From: Flavobacteriaceae bacterium
GTDB taxonomy: Bacteria > Bacteroidota > Bacteroidia > Flavobacteriales > Flavobacteriaceae
NCBI GenBank assembly: GCA_004762155.1
Contig: SIHP01000002.1
Span: 186,001-250,000, forward strand
Length of the DNA: 64,000 nucleotides
Reading direction: 5' to 3'
The translations under genes were made by a program, and so were the position numbers. The notes under the pieces were generated by a model, which searched no databases, was not told where the DNA came from, and worked only from the letters and a program-made list of their open reading frames with translations. Positions 1 through 10,213 of this stretch are shown one piece after another. Each line of letters opens with the position of its first letter. Position 1 is the first letter of the stretch.

Positions 1-53
1 AAAAAAACCACTATGCAAATATAAAATTTATTTTAAACATAAATGCTTTTTTT

Positions 54-635
54 TTAAATTTTCTTTACTTTTTCATTAATTAATCTGTATTGTTGATTGC
101 TTTCTTTACAAACAGCAACACTATCTTCATTGAAATTAAGTTTGTGACCATACTCACTAACCCAACCTATTTGTTTTGATGGATTACCTACTACTAATGC
201 ATATGGCAATACTTCTTTTGTAACTACTGCTCCAGCTCCAATAAAAGCATATTCACCAATATTATTACCGCAAATAATAGTTGCATTTGCCCCAATACTT
301 GCTCCTTTTTTTACTATTGTTTTTTGATATTCATTTTTTCTATTTATTGCACTTCTTGGGTTCATAACATTTGTAAAAACCATTGATGGGCCTAAAAAAA
401 CATCATCTTCACAAATTACACCTGTATATATAGATACGTTATTTTGAACTTTTACATTATTACCTAATACTACATCTGGCGATACAACAACATTCTGTCC
501 TATATTGCATTGCTCTCCAATTATGCTATTAGGCATAATATGGCTAAAATGCCATATTTTAGTGTTTTTACCAATTATACTACCATCATCAATAACTGAT
601 GTTTCGTGCGCAAAAAAGTCTTCTGAAATACTCAT
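54..635 (-). CDS. Left-handed beta-helix N-acetyltransferase (WbpD/WlbB-like)
   Basis: This 193-residue protein is built mostly of hexapeptide repeats ([LIV]-G-x4) from about residue 12 to 155, the left-handed beta-helix fold of acyl-CoA-dependent acetyltransferases. The segment FTNVMNPRSAINRKNEY near residue 88 and the length match the WbpD/WlbB family. Those enzymes acetylate the 3-amino group of a UDP-diamino-glucuronate during O-antigen or capsule synthesis. The exact sugar substrate is inferred from family resemblance only. The gene starts just beyond the terminator of the upstream tonB gene, so it probably begins a separate unit running off the left edge, where the rest of a surface-polysaccharide cluster may lie. 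Confidence 0.82.
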   Translation of the reverse strand: MSISEDFFAHETSVIDDGSIIGKNTKIWHFSHIMPNSIIGEQCNIGQNVVVSPDVVLGNNVKVQNNVSIYTGVICEDDVFLGPSMVFTNVMNPRSAINRKNEYQKTIVKKGASIGANATIICGNNIGEYAFIGAGAVVTKEVLPYALVVGNPSKQIGWVSEYGHKLNFNEDSVAVCKESNQQYRLINEKVKKI

Positions 636-650
636 AAAAACAAAAATAAA

Positions 651-676
651 AAACTCAATCGATTAAGATTGAGTTT
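651..676 (-). terminator. Rho-independent terminator after first tonB-like gene
   Basis: Ten-base arms AAACTCAATC (651-660) and GATTGAGTTT (667-676) pair perfectly around a six-base loop. Reading the minus strand, the stem is followed by a T-rich stretch. It lies between the stop of the 685-1431 gene and the start of the acetyltransferase, so it separates their transcripts. Confidence 0.75.
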
Positions 677-684
677 TTCTTATG

Positions 685-1431
685 TTATTCTACTTGAAAA
701 CTTATTGGTAGTGTGTATCTAACCTTTACCGCTTTACCATTCATCTCTCCTGGTTTAAATACAGGTATTTTTTTTAAAATTCTTGTTGTTTCTCTTTTTA
801 AAGCATTATGAGGTGCTCTAATTTGCACGTCTGTTACGTTTCCTTCTTTATCTATAACAAACTGAGTTAATATTTTGTTTTTACCACTTCTTAAACCTAA
901 GTCATTTGCTAAATCAACATTGAAATGTCTTTTTACTAATTTACTCATTTTCTTATCAAAGCATTTTCTTCCTTCTACTTCTGATAAGTTTTCACATCCT
1001 TTAAATACCGGGATTTTACTTACAAAAGAAATACCTTTAGGATCATCATCATCATTTATTATAGGCTCTTCTGGTACATCATCTTTAATAACAAAATCTT
1101 CTTTTGGTGTATCCTCTACTTTCGTGACTATTTTCGTTTCCGATTGATCATTCTTAACAACTTCTGGATCTTCAATTAGTGTTGTTATAGGTCTTTCTAC
1201 TCTTGTTTCTACTTGTTTTGGTAGATCTTTTACAATAATTAAAGGTTTATTATCTATATCATAAACCTCTCTTATTTCTTCTCCTGATTCGTCTATTATC
1301 ATTGCTGTTTTCTCTGTTTCATACTCTAAGGAAACGAACACAATAAACAATACTAATACTAAACCTAATTGCGTAAAAATGGTTGAAAACTTTTCTAGCT
1401 GTAGTCTTGGAGACTTTTTTAACTGTTTCAT
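685..1431 (-). CDS. TonB family energy transducer (paralogue 1)
   Basis: This 248-residue protein has a short cytoplasmic N-terminus, one membrane segment at about residues 18-38, and a charged periplasmic linker. Its C-terminal TonB domain, about residues 155-248, includes the segment FVIDKEGNVTDVQI and ends PISFQVE. TonB proteins pass energy from the ExbB/ExbD proton channel to outer-membrane receptors. Unlike its neighbour, the linker is acidic and not proline-rich. Two cysteines flank the start of the C-terminal domain (KGCE and RKCF) and are also present in the neighbour, so they may form a conserved disulfide. A 104-base gap with a terminator separates it from the neighbour, which suggests a tandem duplication with separate transcripts. 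Confidence 0.88.
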   Translation of the reverse strand: MKQLKKSPRLQLEKFSTIFTQLGLVLVLFIVFVSLEYETEKTAMIIDESGEEIREVYDIDNKPLIIVKDLPKQVETRVERPITTLIEDPEVVKNDQSETKIVTKVEDTPKEDFVIKDDVPEEPIINDDDDPKGISFVSKIPVFKGCENLSEVEGRKCFDKKMSKLVKRHFNVDLANDLGLRSGKNKILTQFVIDKEGNVTDVQIRAPHNALKRETTRILKKIPVFKPGEMNGKAVKVRYTLPISFQVE

Positions 1432-1482
1432 AATAATTGTTTTTAATGTTAAGTATTCGTTAAAAACAATTATTGTGCCAAT

Positions 1483-1516
1483 AAAAAAAGCAACTCAAAA
1501 ATGAGTTGCTTTTTTT
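1483..1516 (-). terminator. Rho-independent terminator between the tandem tonB genes
   Basis: The 15-base arms (1483-1497 and 1502-1516) have the core AGCAACTCA/TGAGTTGCT flanked by A and T runs, with a four-base loop. The hairpin lies 20 bases past the stop of the 1536-2261 gene on the minus strand and could work in both directions. Confidence 0.85.
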
Positions 1517-1535
1517 ATTTTTATTTAAAGCACTA

Positions 1536-2261
1536 CTATTCTACATTAAAAGAAATTGGTAGTGTATATCCTACACGTACAGCTTTACCTCTTTGTCTAC
1601 CTGGTTTCATTTTAGGTAGTTTTTTTGCTATTCTAATAGCTTCAGCTTTTAATCTTGGGTGAGGTGCTCTTGCATTGATATTAGTAATCGTACCGTCTTT
1701 ATCAATTTTAAACTGAACATAGATTCTTTTCTTACCTGGAGCTAATCCTAATTCATTTGCTAAATCAGCATTAAAATTCTTGGTAACGTGTCTACGCATT
1801 TTTTTATTTAAACAGTTTTTCTTTTCTGTTTTAGTTCCTTTACATCCAGGAAAAACAGGAACTTCTTCAATAATAGAAAAAGGTACATCTTCAATAACTT
1901 CTTCTTCTTCTTCTACCTCTTCTATCTCTTCAACTTCTACTGCTTCAGATTCATCTGTTTCTGTAGACTCTAAAACTGTTTCTTCAATTTCTTTATCATC
2001 TTCAACAACCTCAATTTTTTCAGGGGTTGGTGGTGGTGGAGTTGCAGGTGGCGGTGGCGGTGGTGGCGGTGGAGTCATAACTAATGTTTCCTCGTCCACA
2101 TCTGTTCCCATGTTTGCATCACCTAACGTATCATATTGCTTATCATAGGTCTTTTCTTCTATAGCAATATACGTTACAAATAAAGCTAAAACTAAACCAA
2201 GCTGCATAAACAACTTACTGTAGTTTTCTAAATTTGATTTTGGATTTTTCTTGATTTCCAT
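1536..2261 (-). CDS. TonB family energy transducer (paralogue 2)
   Basis: This 241-residue protein has one N-terminal membrane segment (about residues 18-36), then a proline-rich stretch at about residues 63-80 typical of periplasm-spanning TonB linkers. A strongly acidic region (about 84-125) follows, then a C-terminal TonB domain (about 130-241). Its C-terminal domain closely resembles that of the downstream paralogue, for example LANELGLAPGKKRI against LANDLGLRSGKNKI. Role: energising TonB-dependent receptors; which receptor is not shown by the sequence. The start ATG sits directly before a basic cytoplasmic tail, EIKKNPKSN, in line with other Bacteroidota TonB proteins. Confidence 0.9.
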   Translation of the reverse strand: MEIKKNPKSNLENYSKLFMQLGLVLALFVTYIAIEEKTYDKQYDTLGDANMGTDVDEETLVMTPPPPPPPPPATPPPPTPEKIEVVEDDKEIEETVLESTETDESEAVEVEEIEEVEEEEEVIEDVPFSIIEEVPVFPGCKGTKTEKKNCLNKKMRRHVTKNFNADLANELGLAPGKKRIYVQFKIDKDGTITNINARAPHPRLKAEAIRIAKKLPKMKPGRQRGKAVRVGYTLPISFNVE

Positions 2262-2318
2262 CCTAGAATGTTTTTATATAGTTCGCTAATTTAATTAATT
2301 TATTCTAACAAATACAAG

Positions 2319-2696
2319 CTAATTAACAAGATTCTTTTTTTTTATAAAAAATAAAAAAATTAGTAATCCTATAAGTACGCCTAATGAATTTGCAATCATA
2401 TCTACAAAATCAAAAGTTCTGTAAGTTGTCATTCCTTGAAACATTTCAATAATCACACCATAAAAAACACAAAAAAAAACGACTATTAACCTCTTTTTTT
2501 GAGTGTTACCTAATGCTAATACCCAAAAAAAACTTAATACTGCGTAAGCAATACAGTGCTCTACTTTGTCTATACTATGGAAATTTATAGGTTGCTTCCC
2601 TATTTTCATTAAACTTAATACCGCAATTATTATTGTTATACTAATTGCTAATAATAAGCTATTAGCTCTTAATAAGAGCTTGATACGCTTCAGCAT
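2319..2696 (-). CDS. VanZ-like integral membrane protein
   Basis: A 125-residue protein with four predicted membrane segments. It carries VanZ-family signature positions: E and Q in EMFQG, then R-x-x-D-x-x-D and N-S-L-G near residues 84-105. VanZ itself gives low-level teicoplanin resistance, but small chromosomal VanZ-like proteins are widespread and mostly of unknown function, so a resistance role should not be assumed. The start overlaps the 3' end of gcvH by 35 bases, which implies co-transcription and probably coupled translation. The C-terminus is lysine-rich and cytoplasmic. Confidence 0.82.
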   Translation of the reverse strand: MLKRIKLLLRANSLLLAISITIIIAVLSLMKIGKQPINFHSIDKVEHCIAYAVLSFFWVLALGNTQKKRLIVVFFCVFYGVIIEMFQGMTTYRTFDFVDMIANSLGVLIGLLIFLFFIKKKNLVN

Positions 2697-3042
2697 CCAA
2701 TAAATTATTAATCTGGCTAAGATCGGGAATTTTCACCTTAATCATCCAACCGGCTTCATAAGGGTCTGTATTTACCAATTCAGGATCATCTTCTAAAGCT
2801 TCGTTTAATTCTATTATTTCTCCTGTTAAAGGCATAAAAAGATCTGAAACAGTTTTTACTGCTTCTACTGATCCAAATACAGCTTCTATTTCTACAGTTT
2901 CGTCTAAAGTATCAACATCTACATAAACGATATCACCTAATTCGCTTTGTGCAAAGTCTGTAATTCCTATAGTTGCTATATCATCTTCTATTTTAATCCA
3001 CTCGTGATCTTTAGTGTATTTTAAATTTGATGGAATGTTCAT
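2662..3042 (-). CDS. gcvH: Glycine cleavage system H protein
   Basis: A 126-residue lipoyl carrier protein, the normal length for GcvH. It carries the aminomethyl group bound to lipoate between the P, T and L proteins of glycine cleavage. The lipoylated lysine is visible as K63 in the segment FGSVEAVKTVSDLF, and the N-terminal KYTKDHEWI is characteristic. The other gcv genes are not in the window. It lies between sprA (28-base gap) and the vanZ-like gene (35-base overlap), all in one orientation. Confidence 0.97.
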   Translation of the reverse strand: MNIPSNLKYTKDHEWIKIEDDIATIGITDFAQSELGDIVYVDVDTLDETVEIEAVFGSVEAVKTVSDLFMPLTGEIIELNEALEDDPELVNTDPYEAGWMIKVKIPDLSQINNLLDAEAYQALIKS

Positions 3043-3070
3043 TGGTAATTTTGTTTTATATTTTTTGTGT

Positions 3071-6000
3071 TTAATTTCCTAAATTATAAATCAGATTAAA
3101 ACCAGCATTAATTGCTTGTCTTGGAAAATTTGTTGAAATCGCGTACTGATATGTATTATGATTGTAGTAAAAAGATGTTGTTAAACTTTTACTTAAATTA
3201 TAATCCGCACTAAATTTTAATCCAAACAATGTTTCTCCTCCTGTTATCTGACTGTTTTCTTCATCTATAGAACGAATAACCGTTATATTATCTCTTAACG
3301 AAATATCTGCTCTTAAATTTATATCTCCTTTTAAGGTTTCTTTTTTACCTGTAAAACGAGTTACAAATTTAACATCTCTAATCTTATATCCTAATCCTAT
3401 AACAAATTCTTTTCCTTTTATATCTGTAAGCGTATTATTGTTGAAATTTAAAGCTAAACTCCTATCCGTTCTTATTTCTCCTTTTAATGAAAAAGAGTTA
3501 CGCATTTTCATATCTACTCTAATTAATGGAGAGAACTCATCAATTAAAGTTGCGGTAGAAATCAATAATTCTGGCTGGTAATTACCTGAAACATTTAAAT
3601 CAGGAATATTATTACCATCAACATCATATTGTAAGTTATTTGTAAAATTACCTATTGTATATGACGATTTATAAGCATGTGATAATGTAAATGAAGAAAA
3701 ATTCTTCTTAAACCATTTAAACTTCATTAATCCGTTATAACGAAGTGTCCAGTTTGGTATTGGTATGTTTTTAAATATACCTGTACTTACTGAGTTAGGA
3801 TCATTACCTGAATAAGCAGCGATAAAGGCAGGCAACATAACTTGTTGCCCATTTTCTTGAAATCCGCTTACCGGTTGAGATACAGTTGCTAATCGATTTG
3901 CTATAATACTTCTATAATCTAAAAACTTCTGATATAATGCCTCTGAATCTGTAAAAGCAGTACTTAGCATATAATGACTTGTACTGTAATTACCTGTTTG
4001 GTAAGCATCAATATCTGCTATTTGATTATCAACAACATCTAATTGTTGTGTACTAGCTGATGTTTTAATTTTGTTCGCACGAAAGTCAATAGTTAAGCTT
4101 TTTATTGGCTTTACAGAGATATTATAATCTAATTTCTCTGCAGCTGTTTTTCCGTAGTTCTTACTATAATAATCTTCTCCCGTAGCACGAGAAACCAACC
4201 AATCGTTTTCTAAAGCTCTCTGTAAAATATCTGTTTGACTTCCAAAAACAAACCCTAGTGAAGGTGCTAAACCTCCTCCAAAATTATCTCTTCCTAAAAA
4301 TCCTACAGATGGTGCATAGCCATCTAATAAGGTTCCGTTATTTTCTGAATAGCTAATTTTTGCTTTCTTAACAGAAGTTACTACATCATAAAAACCTTTT
4401 AATATTTTTTTACCTATTGATGCATTTTTCTTCAACTTTACTTTTTTAGCTACTTGCTTTTTCACTTTTGAAGAGGCAATTCCTTTTTTACCTTTTACCC
4501 TTTTTTGTTTTGTAAGAAATAATTTCTCTAAACCTAAATTCTTATAGAAACGAGTAAAATCGATATTCGCATTTACATTTTGAGTATTGGCATTTTGTAT
4601 TGTATTACCAACAACATCAGCATAAGTTATACCTGATGTTTGATCTAGTACACTTTGCGAAGAAGCTTGCCAATCAAAATCAGCAGTATATCCATAATCT
4701 GCAGTTATAAAACTTAAATATGGTAATTTATTTATAGGGAGTTTATACGTTGCATTTAACTTTTGATGATATTGATTTGGTCGACCTATTGATAAAATGT
4801 TATCAAAAATTTCTAACTCTTCATCTGCTCCAAAACCATCATATATATAATTATTAGTTGCATTAAAGTTTAATTGTAACGATTTTGTTAAATCAAAACC
4901 AATAGTATAATCCCAATCAAACAAAAAAGTACGCTGTGTTAATTCTGGTTGCGCTGAAAAACCATCTACTAAATTTCTTGATTGTTGTTGATTAAACGCT
5001 CTATTCACTTTAGAATTAATAGCTAGTACTTTTGGTACTGGATTAAAGTTAATATCTTTAATAATTTTCCAATACTTACTCTTAAGTTTCTTAGAATTCT
5101 TAAAAGGCTCTATGCTAAATGGAGTAAAATTAAAATTATAACTCACTCCTGCAGCTAAATTTTGACTTATATATTTTTCTATTGAATAATCTTTATGAAA
5201 TTCTTCATTAAAAGCATAAGAAACAGCTAAATTTTCTACATCATAAAATTTTGGCTTTTTCTTACTTTCTGGATTTCTATTCTTCTTAACATTAATAAAA
5301 CTAATGCTTTTTCTTCTAGTGTAATCTTGAGAGTTTTCACTATTTCTTATTACATCTTCATCTCCGGAAGTTAAGGCGTCTTCAACAGTAATATCTTGGT
5401 ATTGCTGGTCAAATTTTGGATCTACAAAAGCTTCACTATAAGAATAGCTCATTGGAACTTGCATATTCCATTTAGCAGGCATCATTTTACCTAACTGAAC
5501 ATTAGTTGCTACATTATATTCTTTTGAATCTTCAATACTTCTTTCTTGTACTGTAGATTCTACACTTCCAAAACCTACTGTAGAAATACTTCCTGATAAT
5601 GATACGTTAGCCACATCTGCAAAATTTGCATCTGCACTTATTACTGCAGCCCATCCACCATCATTATCAAAACCTACCGCTCTTAACTCATTAAACCAAA
5701 CTTCACCTGTAACATTTGAACTTGATGCGCTTTCGTTTTTAACACCTAACATTACAGTGCTTATTTGTGCTAATGTTGGGCTTCCTTTTACAGATATTCT
5801 TAAATCATTTGATGATAACCCAGAATATATTTCTGTAAGTAATAAACCAGAACGTTCTCTCTCTAATTTTAAATTAGCTAATTCCTCTAAAAGAATATCT
5901 AAATCATTCTCTTCTGGCCAAGCCTGTGTATCTGTTGGATTAAGTAAAACAGTAGACAATTCTAAAGGTTTTTCTATTTGATAATAATTATCATCTAAAT

Positions 6001-9000
6001 CGGTACCAAAACGAATTATCGCCACTAAGTCATCATCATCTGTTGTAGGAGAATCAGGAGCTTCAGCGTGTAAATACATACGTAAATTTTTATACCTACG
6101 CATATCTATACTCAAGTTTTTGTATACTGCTCTAATTTTCTCAGGCTCTAAATCTGTAACCTTTAATGATAATGATTGTTCGTTTTGACTTTGGATAGTA
6201 CTTGTACCTTGTAATTCTTCTCTTACAATTCCTGGTGGCAACTCATAACGAGTTTCATTATCTTCAATACTCACAACTCCTACCTCAAAATTGTTAAGTT
6301 CTGCTGTTGTTAAATCTGTTTCTGAAATATTTGGATCCAACGTTTGTGTATAACGTCTCCAATCTCCACGAACCAATTCTAGCTCACCAAAACGCAATAC
6401 AACAGGCATTTTAAACTCTGTTAAAAACATACGCATAAAACGTATACTATTAAAATCTGAAATATTAATAGCATCTGTATAACCACTTCTAACAGGAATT
6501 CTAAATTGGTACCAAGTTGTACTTCTTGTTTGTCCGTCAGATAAAGTTACTGTATTTGTTTTTGCATCTACAATATTATTAGAACCTAAAACTAAATCTG
6601 ATTTATTTAACGAAACCTCATATTCGTAATAACTACTAACAGGATTCATAGTTTGATCCTTATTAATATCTTCTGTATCTGGATATGTTGTTGAAGAGGT
6701 TGGATATGATTCTTCTGATTGATTTGCTGTTGGAGAATTCCCTTCTGTATTATTATAATTTTTATACCTTCTTAAAACTGTTGCGTTAATTGCATCTAAT
6801 TCTGATCCTCTAAAAAACTGAAAATTATCTCCAGCTGGATCTGCTAGAGAAGCAAAATCTGGAAACTTTGCAGCTTCTTCCGTATCATTTAAACCATCTA
6901 AACCAACATCTTGTTGTGTTCTTTCACTATCTTCACTACTAAAAGCATATAAAATAGAAGGACTCAATGGTGTGCTTCCCCATGTTGTTTCATTTACATT
7001 ACTTCCATCTAATTTTAGTCCATCTTCAGGCAATCCATTTTCGTATTGCTTATTTCCATCTCTTAAAATGTCTTCTGAAATATTTCCTAAATTGATAAAT
7101 AATTTCCCAACTTGGTTTAAAGGTTCATCTGGATTTACTGAAGCAGGTAGCCCTTCTTCTTCAGTTATAGAATAATTATCATAAGGGTCCATTAACCAAA
7201 ACTGAATATATTCTACATTTGCTTGTTCAAAATTATTGGTTGTTAACGAACGCATAATTCCTCCCCAATTACTTTCAGGAAGTACTACCTCTGATGTATT
7301 AAAATTATAAGGACCTCTTTCATTAGGATAATACGCTAAATCTAATGTAGACACTAAATTTAATTGTGTAACATCTAAATCTGTATTAGGAAATAACTCT
7401 GAATATGTTATCTGACGAACCTCATCTCTTGATAGTTCTGTTTCATTAATATTACTTGGCAAATCACTTCCGGAAGAATAAAATAACTGATCTATATTAT
7501 ACCATGCTAATTTTGCTCTGTTGTAATTAGTAGATAAATCGTTATATGTATCTCCATCATATCCTTGAGAAGTTGGCGTACTTGCCAAAAACCATTGTGT
7601 TGGTGAATTTAAGTTAATTGGTGTTTGAGAAGCTTCAAAATCATCTAAATAAGAAGTGGCTTCAATTCCACTTGCTGAACCTGGTATTAGATATGCCAAA
7701 TCTGCTCTTACAGAAATATTAGAAGCGACATCTGTTTCTACAAAAGGTAACTTATTCGCTAATTTTGTAAAATAAGGTACTTCAGCACTATAATCTAGGT
7801 TAAAACCTAACATTATATTATCTATAGGTTCCGCTCCATAATTTACTTTAGGTGTAATTGGTCTTTCGCTTACATTTAAAAAAGTACCTCCTAGAATAAA
7901 GTTTTCTGATATTTTATGTTCTACATCAACTCCTAAAAAAGTTTTTCTTTGTTGATTGAAAAAAGTATTGTTTTCTACAGTTGCACTAATTGGTGTTCCT
8001 GATGCTTCCAAGGATGCATCTAAAATCTGAACACTTCCTAGTTGATAATCTACAACATAATCTACACCTTCTACTAACTGTCTTCCGCCAGCTGTTACTG
8101 TTACTGACCCACGTGGTATATTAAATGCTCCTAATGAAATACCACTACTTGTTTCTGATTTATAATAACCTTTTAAAAAGAACTTGTCTTTATCTTGGTA
8201 CTCGTTTTTTGCTTGTGCTTTTGTGGTAAGGTATAAATCTCTAAAAATATATTTACTTACATCATCAGTATTTGTTATTTCATCTTCTAAATCTTCTCCA
8301 AAAGGTTCTGGTTCTGGAAAAAAGATTAAACCCTTACTTGAACTTACTGTTATTCCTTCTATAAAATCGAAAAAACCATTTCCTCCATCAACAAAAAACT
8401 GACTTTCATCTAATTTATCAACCTGAAATAAGCTTAACAATGTTTGATCATGTAAAGTAGTATCAGCTGCATTTTGTAAAGTGTTTTGTTGTACTCCACT
8501 TTCGTCATCACGATACATTAACTCAAACAAAAAACCTTCTTGTTGTAAAGGATATGCACCTAATGCGTACACATTTTTCATCATTAATTTCCAAGTTGGA
8601 AAAGCAACTTCTTCTGTACTTGTTCCTACAGTTCTAGACGTTGTTTGTATTTCACTACGTAATAACTTCACTGCTAAACTTGATGGTGCGTTAATTCCAT
8701 CATTAGAAAATTCTCCTACTTTAAAAACCGTGTTTCCTGTTGGTTGACCTGTTTCATCTACAGCTCCAACAACTGTATATTCATATGCTACAGCTAAAGC
8801 CTCACCATCGTTTAATCTTCTATTTAAAGAAATAAATCCTAACTGAGAGTGTAAATCATACTCATTTGTCCCTAATTTTCTTGCATTTTGTAAATACGAA
8901 TAATCACTACCCTGAACCATTGGATTTGTAGCTGGTGTTACAGATGCTAAAGCTGTGCTTATTCCTGCAGCAGTTCGTATACCTCCATCTTCCGTAAACA

Positions 9001-10207
9001 AATCAATTAATTCGTTTGCACCGTTGTATGGTAAATTTGCAGAAACACCACTTACAAAAACTCTTTCTATATCTCTTTCGTCAATATCTGAGTTCACAAG
9101 ATTGTTATTAGACCCGTTAAACTCTGTTTCTCCAATATCTGCAAAGGCAACAATACTTCTGTAATCATCTACATTTTGTGTTGTGTTTGTTACCCAAACC
9201 TCTATTCTTGTAATACTAACAGGGCTACTAACTAATGGATAGTTTTTTAATGCGCTACTATAAGTTTCTCTAAAGAATTGCGATAAAAAGAAGTGGCGAT
9301 CATTATCGTAATCTGATGCCTTTAATTCAAATTCTTCTATAACGGATCCTCCTTCAGCAACTACTGTTTTACTTTCTGAATTCTGTTGAGAAAACGCTGT
9401 TCTTATTGTTGTTTTACCAAACTGAAAATCAGCTCTAACTCCAAATAGAGATTGTGCTCCGTTTATTAAAGAGTTTTTTATTGGTAAATTAACATTACCT
9501 GCATCTAACTTTTGTATAATATCATCTTCTGTTGGTGTGTATTCTAACTTAACAACATTTTGAAAATCAAAAGTAGATTGTGTATCGTAATTTGCAGTAA
9601 CTTTTAAACGTGTACCAACTGTAGCTTGTAAACTTGTACTTATTTGTTGGTCGAAATCAAAAGTAAAACTACTTTGGTTTTCTATTGAAATTTGTGGATT
9701 TTCACTATTCTGATAAATTCCACCTAATTTTATATTTACCTGACCCGTTGGAATAACTTCCACTTCGCTACCACCAAATATAGATTCAAAAAACTTTGAA
9801 TTCACATAGTATTTAGGTAATAAATTCTTTCTTGCTTCTTCGCTTCCTTCTTTTCCTGAACTAGCTAATACTTTTTCTTTAAAATATCCTTTCATATCGT
9901 TACGTAAACGATATTTATCATATTCTCTTGGCGTCATATATATAGGAGTTCCTATACGATAATCACCAACTCTTTCTATAACAACAAATTTATTTAAAGC
10001 TTTATCATAACTCACCTCAACAGCTGTTGGGTTACTTAAAAATAGCCCTCCATTCTGGCTGTTTTTAAAATTATATTTTAGCGGAATAATCGTGTCATTT
10101 TTCACCACAGATGTACTATCTACTTTGGGTGTATTTTGTGAAAATGAAACAGCACTAACTAATAAAGCAAGTGTTATAAACAGTTTGTTATTAAATATTC
10201 TTTTCAA
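3071..10207 (-). CDS. sprA: SprA, outer-membrane translocon of type IX secretion
   Basis: A 2378-residue protein starting with a clear signal peptide (cleavage after SFSQ, about residue 24). SprA (Sov in Porphyromonas) is the very large outer-membrane beta-barrel through which folded T9SS cargo leaves the periplasm. The length is as expected for flavobacterial SprA. The protein is rich in alternating aromatic and polar strands throughout, and it contains a long lysine-rich stretch around residues 1885-1950 (KKGIASSKVKKQVAKK). The reading frame is intact over 7.1 kb. It lies six bases after ruvA and just before gcvH. The window also carries porZ and a T9SS cargo gene, so a working secretion system is likely; the porKLMN genes are not here. 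Confidence 0.96.
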   Translation of the reverse strand: MKRIFNNKLFITLALLVSAVSFSQNTPKVDSTSVVKNDTIIPLKYNFKNSQNGGLFLSNPTAVEVSYDKALNKFVVIERVGDYRIGTPIYMTPREYDKYRLRNDMKGYFKEKVLASSGKEGSEEARKNLLPKYYVNSKFFESIFGGSEVEVIPTGQVNIKLGGIYQNSENPQISIENQSSFTFDFDQQISTSLQATVGTRLKVTANYDTQSTFDFQNVVKLEYTPTEDDIIQKLDAGNVNLPIKNSLINGAQSLFGVRADFQFGKTTIRTAFSQQNSESKTVVAEGGSVIEEFELKASDYDNDRHFFLSQFFRETYSSALKNYPLVSSPVSITRIEVWVTNTTQNVDDYRSIVAFADIGETEFNGSNNNLVNSDIDERDIERVFVSGVSANLPYNGANELIDLFTEDGGIRTAAGISTALASVTPATNPMVQGSDYSYLQNARKLGTNEYDLHSQLGFISLNRRLNDGEALAVAYEYTVVGAVDETGQPTGNTVFKVGEFSNDGINAPSSLAVKLLRSEIQTTSRTVGTSTEEVAFPTWKLMMKNVYALGAYPLQQEGFLFELMYRDDESGVQQNTLQNAADTTLHDQTLLSLFQVDKLDESQFFVDGGNGFFDFIEGITVSSSKGLIFFPEPEPFGEDLEDEITNTDDVSKYIFRDLYLTTKAQAKNEYQDKDKFFLKGYYKSETSSGISLGAFNIPRGSVTVTAGGRQLVEGVDYVVDYQLGSVQILDASLEASGTPISATVENNTFFNQQRKTFLGVDVEHKISENFILGGTFLNVSERPITPKVNYGAEPIDNIMLGFNLDYSAEVPYFTKLANKLPFVETDVASNISVRADLAYLIPGSASGIEATSYLDDFEASQTPINLNSPTQWFLASTPTSQGYDGDTYNDLSTNYNRAKLAWYNIDQLFYSSGSDLPSNINETELSRDEVRQITYSELFPNTDLDVTQLNLVSTLDLAYYPNERGPYNFNTSEVVLPESNWGGIMRSLTTNNFEQANVEYIQFWLMDPYDNYSITEEEGLPASVNPDEPLNQVGKLFINLGNISEDILRDGNKQYENGLPEDGLKLDGSNVNETTWGSTPLSPSILYAFSSEDSERTQQDVGLDGLNDTEEAAKFPDFASLADPAGDNFQFFRGSELDAINATVLRRYKNYNNTEGNSPTANQSEESYPTSSTTYPDTEDINKDQTMNPVSSYYEYEVSLNKSDLVLGSNNIVDAKTNTVTLSDGQTRSTTWYQFRIPVRSGYTDAINISDFNSIRFMRMFLTEFKMPVVLRFGELELVRGDWRRYTQTLDPNISETDLTTAELNNFEVGVVSIEDNETRYELPPGIVREELQGTSTIQSQNEQSLSLKVTDLEPEKIRAVYKNLSIDMRRYKNLRMYLHAEAPDSPTTDDDDLVAIIRFGTDLDDNYYQIEKPLELSTVLLNPTDTQAWPEENDLDILLEELANLKLERERSGLLLTEIYSGLSSNDLRISVKGSPTLAQISTVMLGVKNESASSSNVTGEVWFNELRAVGFDNDGGWAAVISADANFADVANVSLSGSISTVGFGSVESTVQERSIEDSKEYNVATNVQLGKMMPAKWNMQVPMSYSYSEAFVDPKFDQQYQDITVEDALTSGDEDVIRNSENSQDYTRRKSISFINVKKNRNPESKKKPKFYDVENLAVSYAFNEEFHKDYSIEKYISQNLAAGVSYNFNFTPFSIEPFKNSKKLKSKYWKIIKDINFNPVPKVLAINSKVNRAFNQQQSRNLVDGFSAQPELTQRTFLFDWDYTIGFDLTKSLQLNFNATNNYIYDGFGADEELEIFDNILSIGRPNQYHQKLNATYKLPINKLPYLSFITADYGYTADFDWQASSQSVLDQTSGITYADVVGNTIQNANTQNVNANIDFTRFYKNLGLEKLFLTKQKRVKGKKGIASSKVKKQVAKKVKLKKNASIGKKILKGFYDVVTSVKKAKISYSENNGTLLDGYAPSVGFLGRDNFGGGLAPSLGFVFGSQTDILQRALENDWLVSRATGEDYYSKNYGKTAAEKLDYNISVKPIKSLTIDFRANKIKTSASTQQLDVVDNQIADIDAYQTGNYSTSHYMLSTAFTDSEALYQKFLDYRSIIANRLATVSQPVSGFQENGQQVMLPAFIAAYSGNDPNSVSTGIFKNIPIPNWTLRYNGLMKFKWFKKNFSSFTLSHAYKSSYTIGNFTNNLQYDVDGNNIPDLNVSGNYQPELLISTATLIDEFSPLIRVDMKMRNSFSLKGEIRTDRSLALNFNNNTLTDIKGKEFVIGLGYKIRDVKFVTRFTGKKETLKGDINLRADISLRDNITVIRSIDEENSQITGGETLFGLKFSADYNLSKSLTTSFYYNHNTYQYAISTNFPRQAINAGFNLIYNLGN

Positions 10208-10213
10208 TCTCTT

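Noticed and set aside
2030..2075. GGT/GGC tandem units that look like a simple repeat or CRISPR-like array
   Set aside because: They encode the polyproline linker of TonB on the minus strand. There are no unique spacers.
1780..2148. Plus-strand frame rich in Ser and Gly opposite the second tonB gene
   Set aside because: It is the complement of the proline-rich and acidic linker codons of the real gene.
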